From contig CALJDB010000302.1 of the NCBI GenBank assembly GCA_938023775.1, positions 1 through 6,150 of the forward strand: a stretch of DNA of 6,150 nucleotides. The letters are read 5' to 3'. Positions 1-5,236 of this stretch are shown one piece after another. The first letter of the stretch is position 1. The number at the start of each line of letters is the position of its first letter. The DNA is from an uncultured Clostridia bacterium (GTDB lineage Bacteria; Bacillota; Clostridia; Oscillospirales; Oscillospiraceae). The notes beneath the pieces are model-generated. The model saw only the letters and a program-made list of their open reading frames with translations. It was not told where the DNA came from and made no database searches. Position numbers and translations under genes: made by a program.

Positions 1-1270
1 AGCAGCCGGCGACGGCGACCGCTTTGAATTTTACCGCAAACGGACCTTCGTAGCCCGCCTCGGTGTAGCGCTCGGCGGAGAAGGTGAGGTCATCCTGCTT
101 TTCGAGCAGGCTGCCGTTGATGGAGCCGCCGGTGAGGATCTCCACGCCGGTGTCCGTGAAGAGATAGGCAAGGCGGATCTCGCCGCCGAAGCGTCCGGTG
201 CTGGCGTCCATCTGGAAGTCGGAGAAGCTCACGGGATAGAGGCAGCCGCGCTTTAACTCGTCGAACGGCACGGCGCCGTTTTCCACGCGGAAGCGGCGGT
301 AATTGCCGGTCGGCTCGATGCCAAGATAGCGGCAAAAGCGCGTCGCGCCGTGGAGGAATTGCAGCTTGCCGTCCGTAATGAAGGACCGCTCCGCCATCGG
401 GATACCCTCCGCGGAGTAAGGCGCGTCGGGCTCTGCCGTGATGTTCAGCTTTTCGCCGTGGACCTTCTCGCCCTGCACGGCGGCGCCGGGGGCGTAATCG
501 GAATACTTGGCGTAAACCATCGAGGCGTTCGCGCGGCGGAGATAAAACTCCAGCACGGTCTTGACGTTCTCGCCGGAGAGCACGATGTCGTACTCGCCGC
601 CGGCGGGACTCTTCTCCGCCTTTGCGCGGTCGCAGACGGTGTTCAGCGCGGCTGCTGCCTTCTGCTCCAGCGCGGCGGTGTCCAGATCGTCGTAGTCAAA
701 ATGGAAATACTGCTCCACGTCCTTCGGCTGGAGGCACTGCACGACGAACTCACCCTGGCAGCGGTGCTTGACATAGCCGACGTCCGTGCCCGCAGAGGAC
801 ACGATGCGCACCTGCCGGCGCTCGGCGAAGATCTCCGCGCTGTTCAGGAAGGCGTCCGGGCGCGTATCGGGGCGGAAAAGCGCCTCCGCCATCGCCGCGG
901 CGTCCTCCGCGAGGGAGTGCGCCGCGAGCGCGGAGGGGATGACCTGCTCCGGCTCAGTCCTGCCCTCATAGAGCTGAAACGCCGGGTTTTTCACATGTCC
1001 CGCCGCGGCGTAAGCGTCCCGCAGAGCGAGGGCGATCTCGGTCTCGTCCATGTCCGGGGAGATGAGCGCGTCGGACGCGCCGCGCATCGCCGCGCCGTCG
1101 GACTCGAAATCGCGGTAGACCGTCACGGTGGCGAGCATTTCGTCCTTCGCACGGCGCATGTCGAGCTTCTTTTTGATGAAAAAAAGCTCCACGGTCTCCG
1201 TCGTCAGCTGCTCGATGAGATAGTTTTCCACGCCGGCGTCATGCAGCGCGGTCAGAATTTTGTTCAGCAT
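1..1270 (-). CDS. tldE: TldE/PmbA-type metalloprotease partner subunit (3' end cut by window edge)
   Basis: 423 codons are visible from an ATG at 1270-1268, with no stop before the edge. The product resembles the TldD/PmbA family. In E. coli, TldE pairs with TldD in a cytoplasmic protease that trims the microcin B17 leader and degrades CcdA. Residues 225-228 (GEYD) and 319-325 (EPTGNYR) match the same landmarks in the neighbouring TldD, showing the two are paralogues. Where TldD carries HEAFGH, this protein has no HExxxH (around residues 240-250, EFYLRRANAS), so it should be the non-catalytic subunit. The visible end, AVAVAG-Cys, looks like the final strand of the family, and family members are usually about 430-450 residues. 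Base 1 would make the next codon start with T, compatible with a stop, but this cannot be seen. The start follows a strong binding site overlapping the tldD stop, 13 bases downstream of tldD. Family assignment is secure; the natural substrate is unknown. Confidence 0.88.
   Translation of the reverse strand, partial: MLNKILTALHDAGVENYLIEQLTTETVELFFIKKKLDMRRAKDEMLATVTVYRDFESDGAAMRGASDALISPDMDETEIALALRDAYAAAGHVKNPAFQLYEGRTEPEQVIPSALAAHSLAEDAAAMAEALFRPDTRPDAFLNSAEIFAERRQVRIVSSAGTDVGYVKHRCQGEFVVQCLQPKDVEQYFHFDYDDLDTAALEQKAAAALNTVCDRAKAEKSPAGGEYDIVLSGENVKTVLEFYLRRANASMVYAKYSDYAPGAAVQGEKVHGEKLNITAEPDAPYSAEGIPMAERSFITDGKLQFLHGATRFCRYLGIEPTGNYRRFRVENGAVPFDELKRGCLYPVSFSDFQMDASTGRFGGEIRLAYLFTDTGVEILTGGSINGSLLEKQDDLTFSAERYTEAGYEGPFAVKFKAVAVAGC
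1163..1189 (-). repeat. Inverted repeat inside the 5' part of tldE
   Basis: On the minus strand, a GAGC-T7 arm pairs with an A5-GAAGCTC arm across a 5-base loop. This gives an 11-bp stem with a single T-G mismatch (a G-U wobble in RNA). It encodes residues 28-36 (ELFFIKKKL). The symmetry could be a by-product of the Leu/Phe and Lys/Leu codons, and no T-run follows the stem, so it is not a classic terminator. The structure is visible; a function is not. Confidence 0.5.
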
Positions 1271-1277
1271 TGGTGTT

Positions 1278-1285
1278 CCCTCCTT
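1278..1285 (-). promoter_or_regulatory. Ribosome binding site of tldE, overlapping the tldD stop
   Basis: AAGGAGGG lies 7 bases before the tldE ATG. Its first two bases are also the last two of the tldD TAA stop (1286-1284). A ribosome terminating on tldD would therefore sit on the tldE initiation site, which fits coupled, roughly equal production of the two subunits. It also fixes the tldE start. Confidence 0.85.
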
Positions 1286-2714
1286 AACCGAGCCGGATGC
1301 GCGCCTTGATGTAAGGGCCGCCGTCCGAGACCTTGACCCACTCCTTGTAGCCCTTGCCGCACATGCCGCCGCCTTCGAGCTTCACGTCGGGGCTCATCAT
1401 CGTGATGGACTTCAGCAGATCGGGCACATAGCCGGTCAGCACGATGGGCGAGAAGATCTTGCCCGTGAGCTTGCCGTCGCGGATCTCGCGCGCGATGCTC
1501 ACCATGCACTGGATGCCCCAGTTTTTCGGGTCCTCCATGCCGCTGGAGGGCTCCTGAAGCAGGAAGCCGTATTTCACGGAGGCGATCATGTCCTCCAGCG
1601 AGTCCGTGCCGCCCTCGAAATAGGTGTTCGTCATGCGGGTGTATGCTTTGCGGGCATAGCTCTCGCGTCTGCCGTTGCCGGTCGGCTCCGTGCCGAGGGA
1701 CTGGGCGCTCAGCAGGTCGCTGATGCCCGCCTTGAGAACGCCCTTGTCGATCACGACCGTGTCGTGCGCCATCACGCCGTCGTCGTCGAAGAAATAGCTG
1801 CCCGCGTCCTGCGCCACGGCTGCGCCGTCGTGCATCGTGACGAGCGGGGAGGCGACGTATTCGCCGACGAAGCTCTTCGCGAGCGCGCGGTCTTTGACGA
1901 ACATATCCATCTCCACGCCGTGGCCGAAGGCTTCGTGGACGATCATGCCCGTCACGGACGGGTCGCAGATGCAGTCATACTCGCCCGGCGTGATAGGGCT
2001 GCTGTCGAGCAGCTCCACGGCGACGCGCGCCACGTCCGCAACACCCTCCGCCATCTCGTCGAGCACCTCCGCGCCCGCGAGACCGGAGAAGCCGCGGTAG
2101 CTGGTCTGGAGCTCCTGTCCGCGCCGGCTCATCGCCATAAAGCCGCCGCAGGTCCAGAGCAGATCCTGCTCCAGATCGCGGTTCGGGGACAGGAAGAGCT
2201 TGTGGATCTCCTGATAGTTCACGAACGCGCCGCAGTCGATGACCTTCTCGTCAACGGCGAGCCCCGTCTTGCGGATGGCGGTCAGGCGTTCCAGAATCTC
2301 CGCGTCGCCGAGCGCCTCCGGGTGGACGGCGCACTCCGTCGCGCCCTGAAACGTCAGCGGCTCATCCGGCGGGAGCGGGCGCTCCATATAGCTGCTGCCG
2401 GCGGGCAGCGCGGCGGCGAGCGCATCGAGCGTCGCCTCCAGCTTCGCCTCCACGGCGGACAGCTCCGCCTCGCTTAAATGGTTGAACGAATACTCCGCAT
2501 AGCCGCGCTCGTCCACCACGCGCACGACGAAGCCGCGCTGGGTGAACAGATCGTCCGTCGCCGCGGAGACGCCGCTCGCGTTCACGCTATAGCGCTTGGC
2601 ATGGCAGTCCGCGCCGAGGACGGAGCAGTAGCGGTATTTTTTCTCCAGCCGCTCCACGAGCGCGCGCAGCAGCGGCTTCTGCCGCCGTAGATAGCTGCTT
2701 TCCTTTATTTTCAT
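1284..2714 (-). CDS. tldD: TldD-type zinc metalloprotease, catalytic subunit
   Basis: The protein has 476 residues, the usual length for TldD. The signature HEAFGHGVE is at residues 260-268. By family knowledge H260 and H264 bind zinc and E261 is the catalytic base. C452 in the C-terminal GGMCGKG motif sits where E. coli TldD places its cysteine zinc ligand. Other TldD landmarks are GEYD (244-247), EPTGNGRR (343-350) and RMTNTYFEGG (360-369). The segment SGMEDPKNWGIQ (391-402) replaces the GGQVD-like segment I recall in enterobacterial TldD, suggesting a distinct subfamily. There is no signal peptide or membrane segment, so it should be cytoplasmic. It should act with TldE, encoded 13 bases downstream, on peptides or partly unfolded substrates. 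The start is supported by AAGGAGG 9 bases upstream and by a promoter further upstream. No RiPP precursor, modification enzyme or toxin-antitoxin pair is visible, so the substrate is open. Confidence 0.93.
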   Translation of the reverse strand: MKIKESSYLRRQKPLLRALVERLEKKYRYCSVLGADCHAKRYSVNASGVSAATDDLFTQRGFVVRVVDERGYAEYSFNHLSEAELSAVEAKLEATLDALAAALPAGSSYMERPLPPDEPLTFQGATECAVHPEALGDAEILERLTAIRKTGLAVDEKVIDCGAFVNYQEIHKLFLSPNRDLEQDLLWTCGGFMAMSRRGQELQTSYRGFSGLAGAEVLDEMAEGVADVARVAVELLDSSPITPGEYDCICDPSVTGMIVHEAFGHGVEMDMFVKDRALAKSFVGEYVASPLVTMHDGAAVAQDAGSYFFDDDGVMAHDTVVIDKGVLKAGISDLLSAQSLGTEPTGNGRRESYARKAYTRMTNTYFEGGTDSLEDMIASVKYGFLLQEPSSGMEDPKNWGIQCMVSIAREIRDGKLTGKIFSPIVLTGYVPDLLKSITMMSPDVKLEGGGMCGKGYKEWVKVSDGGPYIKARIRLG

Positions 2715-2723
2715 CCGTGTTTT

Positions 2724-2730
2724 CCTCCTT
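2724..2730 (-). promoter_or_regulatory. Ribosome binding site of tldD
   Basis: A full AAGGAGG lies 9 bases before the tldD ATG at 2714. It supports this ATG as the true start. Confidence 0.85.
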
Positions 2731-2749
2731 GAAAAGATCCGATATGCCG

Positions 2750-2778
2750 ATTATACGCCGCGTTTTCCTGCTTGTAAA
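2750..2778 (-). promoter_or_regulatory. Near-consensus sigma-A promoter for tldD-tldE
   Basis: On the minus strand the -35 box TTTACA (2778-2773) is followed by exactly 17 bases and a perfect -10 box TATAAT (2755-2750). One -35 base differs from TTGACA. Transcription would be expected to start near 2743, leaving a leader of about 30 bases that contains the tldD ribosome binding site. It is AT-rich against a GC-rich background, which makes a chance match less likely. The -35 box begins only 7 bases past the response regulator stop. I see no clear operator. Confidence 0.82.
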
Positions 2779-2785
2779 GTCTGTT

Positions 2786-3481
2786 TTACTTTTCCGCGAG
2801 CCAGTAGAGCATGCTGGGTCTGCCGCCGGTCTCATAGTCCATGTCGGCGGCGACCTCGCCGGTCTCGGCGAGATAGTTCATATAGCGCCGCACCGTGACG
2901 GCGGAGAGCCCGACCGCCTCGGCGATGGCATCGCCGGTCAGCCGTCTGCCGCCAGTGCCCTTCATATAGTCCATGATGAGCGTGAGCGTTTTCTCCTGAA
3001 TGCCCTTCGGGTGCTGCGCCTCCGCAGCCTCGGCGCTCTTGCGGGCGTTCGCGATGATATAGTCGATGTTCTGCTGGCTCAGCACGTCGACATTCTTGAG
3101 CGCCTCGGCGTGGGCGACGAATTTATCGAGCGCGGTCTGAAACCGGTCGAGCGCGAAGGGTTTCACTAAGTAGTCTACTGCACCGAGCCGCAATGCGTCT
3201 TCAAGCGTGGCGCGGTCGTTCGCCGCCGTCACCATGATGACGTCCACGGGGTAGCCGTGCTCGCGGATCGCCTGAAGCGTCTCGATGCCGCCAAGCTGGG
3301 GCATGAAAACGTCCATGATCACAAGGTCCACCGGCGTTTTTTCCAAAAACGCCAGCGCGCTGCGCCCGTCGCCGCATTTGCCCGCCACGGCGAAGCGGCG
3401 GCTGCGCTTTAAGTACTGCTCGTTGATCATGGCGACCATCGGGTCGTCCTCCACGATCAGCACCTGATACACGTCCTTCAT
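2786..3481 (-). CDS. CitB/DcuR-type response regulator
   Basis: The protein has 231 residues, normal for this family. An N-terminal receiver domain covers about residues 5-122: acidic pocket E11-D12-D13, phosphoacceptor D57 in VIMDVFMP, T85, and K107 in LVKPF. A linker (about 123-160) leads to a C-terminal helix-turn-helix. Its core, from LTGDAIAEAVGLS (181-193) to VTVRRYMNYL (195-204), and the later GGRPSMLYW (219-227) match the CitB/DcuR/MalR output domain rather than OmpR or LuxR types. By family knowledge it is phosphorylated by its cognate kinase and activates uptake or catabolism genes for citrate, malate or C4-dicarboxylates. Its ATG overlaps the kinase stop (ATGA at 3481-3478), so the pair is almost certainly cognate and translationally coupled. 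No obvious target operon is present; the only promoter nearby is that of tldD. The exact regulon is unknown. Confidence 0.93.
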   Translation of the reverse strand: MKDVYQVLIVEDDPMVAMINEQYLKRSRRFAVAGKCGDGRSALAFLEKTPVDLVIMDVFMPQLGGIETLQAIREHGYPVDVIMVTAANDRATLEDALRLGAVDYLVKPFALDRFQTALDKFVAHAEALKNVDVLSQQNIDYIIANARKSAEAAEAQHPKGIQEKTLTLIMDYMKGTGGRRLTGDAIAEAVGLSAVTVRRYMNYLAETGEVAADMDYETGGRPSMLYWLAEK

Positions 3482-5049
3482 TCCGTCTCTCCTTTCTCCT
3501 CCGCGCGGCGGAAGGTCACGGTGAACGCCGTGCCCTCGCCGGGGTGGGACTCCAGCAGGATTTTTCCGCCGAGGCTCTCCGTCAGCTTCTTCACCTCAAA
3601 AAGCCCCGTGCCGCGGCCCGTGCCCTTGGTGGAAAAGCCCTTTTCAAACACCTTCTCCTGAATCTCCTCCGCAATGCCGGGACCGTTGTCCTCCACGCTC
3701 AGCAGCACCGCGCCGGGCTTGGAATAAATGCCGACGACAAGCGTGCGCTGCACGGCGTAATCCGCCGCCATGCCGTTCATCGCGTCGAGGGCGTTGTCGA
3801 TGAGATTGCCGAGGATCGTCACGAGCGCGCCGCTCGGCAGCGCGAGGTCCGCGGTGCAGTAGCGGCTGCCCTCTCGCAGCGAGAGCTTGACGTTCACCTC
3901 CGCGGCGCGGGCGATCTTTCCGATGAGCAGCGCCGCGAGCGAGGAGTCCTCGATCTTCGTCTTGATCTCCGTGATCTGCTCGCGCTGAACGATGGAGATG
4001 TTCTCGATATACGCCGTCGCCTGCTCATACATGCCCATCTGGATGAGTCCGAGGATGACGTGGAGCTTGTTCGTGAACTCGTGGTTGTTCGCGCGCATGG
4101 AGTCGACAAGATAGCGCGTTCCGGCGAGGTCCTCCATCAGCTGGGTATATTCCGTGCGGTCGCGCAGTATCGCGACGGCGCCGGTGATCTCGCCGCCTTC
4201 GCGGATGGGCGCGGCGTCATAGACGACCTCCGCGCCGCGGAGAAAGCCCGCCTGCGCGCCGGTGGTCTTCTCCCCGCGTTCGAGCGCCGCGGAAAGCAGC
4301 GCGCCGCAGCCGAGCTCGCCGAGCGTCTTGCCGACGGGACTTTCCTCCGCGCCGAGCAGCTTTTCCGCCGCGTCGTTCGTGAACTGCACCGTGCCGCTGC
4401 GGTCCGCGGCGAGGATGCCCTCGTCCACCGCGCCCAAAATGCTGTTGCGGATGCGGTACATGGCGGAAAAGGCGTCCGGCTCAAAGCCGAGCAGGTCCGC
4501 CTTGATGCGGCGGCTCAGCTGCGTGGAAAAGCCGAGCGCGAGCACGATGACGCCAAGGGCGATCGCGCCGTAAATGAGCAGGGTGTGAACCGTCTCCTGC
4601 CGGATGTTCTCCCGCAGCATCAGCGCCATGACAAAGCCGCGGTAGCTGCCGTCCGGACCGTAGACGGCGGCATAAACGCGCCGCTGGGCGCCGGAGGGAC
4701 CGACGCTGTTTTCCGCGTAAACGCCGTCGGAGGCGGAAAAATCGGGCTGTGCGCCGTCATAGACCGTGCCGATGAGCTCGTGGTTCGTGTGGAAGCGGCG
4801 CACGCCGTCCGCGCCGACGACGGAGATGACGTCCACGCTCGTGAGCGCCGACTGGAGCGAATCCACATATTCCATAAGTTGCGCGCCGTCCGCGTCCACC
4901 CCGATCAGGAGCTGGGAATGGGCGATGGACTCGGCGACGTTCTGGAGATTCTGGTCGCGCCGGCGGCTCTCCGCGCTGATGTTCAGCCCGACGCCCGCCG
5001 CCGCGGTCAGCACCGCGCAGAGCGTCAGCTTTCTGACATCGTTCCGCAT
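3478..5049 (-). CDS. CitA/DcuS-type membrane sensor histidine kinase
   Basis: The protein has 523 residues. A first membrane helix (about 8-25) and a second (about 154-176) flank an extracytoplasmic sensor domain. A PAS domain follows (about 195-300, opening FEPDAFSAMYRIR), then the dimerisation helix with the phosphoacceptor H323 in NNHEFTNKLH. The C-terminal ATPase has an N box with N419 in GNLIDNALDA, a G1 box DNGPGI (454-459), an F-box region VFEKGFSTKG (467-476) and a G2 box GTGRGTGL (476-483). This order, with the HEFxNKLH motif, is typical of the CitA/DcuS/MalK family. In the sensor domain, R84, H87 and R124 line up with the carboxylate-binding R107, H110 and R147 of E. coli DcuS as I recall them, and Y97 and Y126 replace two phenylalanines. 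A carboxylate ligand is thus likely but unproven. The gene starts 4 bases after the upstream stop and overlaps the regulator. Confidence 0.93.
   Translation of the reverse strand: MRNDVRKLTLCAVLTAAAGVGLNISAESRRRDQNLQNVAESIAHSQLLIGVDADGAQLMEYVDSLQSALTSVDVISVVGADGVRRFHTNHELIGTVYDGAQPDFSASDGVYAENSVGPSGAQRRVYAAVYGPDGSYRGFVMALMLRENIRQETVHTLLIYGAIALGVIVLALGFSTQLSRRIKADLLGFEPDAFSAMYRIRNSILGAVDEGILAADRSGTVQFTNDAAEKLLGAEESPVGKTLGELGCGALLSAALERGEKTTGAQAGFLRGAEVVYDAAPIREGGEITGAVAILRDRTEYTQLMEDLAGTRYLVDSMRANNHEFTNKLHVILGLIQMGMYEQATAYIENISIVQREQITEIKTKIEDSSLAALLIGKIARAAEVNVKLSLREGSRYCTADLALPSGALVTILGNLIDNALDAMNGMAADYAVQRTLVVGIYSKPGAVLLSVEDNGPGIAEEIQEKVFEKGFSTKGTGRGTGLFEVKKLTESLGGKILLESHPGEGTAFTVTFRRAEEKGETE
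3488..3494 (-). promoter_or_regulatory. Ribosome binding site of the response regulator, inside the kinase gene
   Basis: AAGGAGA lies 6 bases before the regulator ATG, within the last codons of the kinase gene. With the ATGA overlap it supports this start and coupled translation of the regulator. Confidence 0.75.
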
Positions 5050-5053
5050 GGCG

Positions 5054-5236
5054 CTACCTCCCGCCGGATACGGCGTCCACTGCCGCGTCCCGCTCGATCC
5101 ACTGGATGCTCAGGCGATTCGGCAGGCAGACGATCGGCGTCCCGCCGGGGCGGAGCGGCCCGTGCTCCACGCAGATCTGATCGGGGCATTCCGCCGACTC
5201 CATGTAGATCTCGCCGTCCTGTACGGCGGCGGTCGC
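5054..5236 (-). other. C-terminal half of a NusG domain II (NusG_II) protein, fused to asd
   Basis: About 60 codons read as the end of a NusG_II protein: TAAVQDGEIYM, then CPDQIC with cysteines at codons 5188-5186 and 5173-5171, then TPIVCLPNRLSI with a cysteine at 5128-5126, then VDAVSG and the stop TAG at 5056-5054. As I recall the family, such proteins are small (about 120 residues) and membrane-anchored, with an N-terminal helix and a preceding strand region, and are often found near Gx-transporter, ApbE or Rnf genes in Clostridia. The anchor and first half are missing here. The five isoleucines are all ATC, matching the kinase gene 4 bases downstream and not the dehydrogenase part. I infer that this piece belongs natively with the kinase operon. 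Its biochemical role is not established. Confidence 0.8.

Noticed and set aside
1178..1184. A T TTT TTC slippery-type heptamer in the tldE frame, at the hairpin.
   Set aside because: The hairpin includes the heptamer instead of following it, and the -1 frame gives an Arg-rich sequence without family resemblance, so a programmed frameshift is not supported.
350..2477. Two long overlapping plus-strand frames of 319 and 405 codons (350-1309 and 1260-2477).
   Set aside because: Both are antisense to tldE and tldD, whose motifs are unambiguous. They have no recognisable domains and skewed Arg/Ala/His composition.
2776..2792. A short inverted repeat AAAGT/ACTTT across the regulator stop and the tldD -35 box, considered as operator or terminator.
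   Set aside because: The stem is only 5 AT-rich base pairs without a T-run, within what can arise by chance.
2587..2835. A minus-strand frame spanning the gap between the regulator and tldD.
   Set aside because: It starts inside the regulator in another frame, has no ribosome binding site of note and would run through the promoter and into tldD out of frame.
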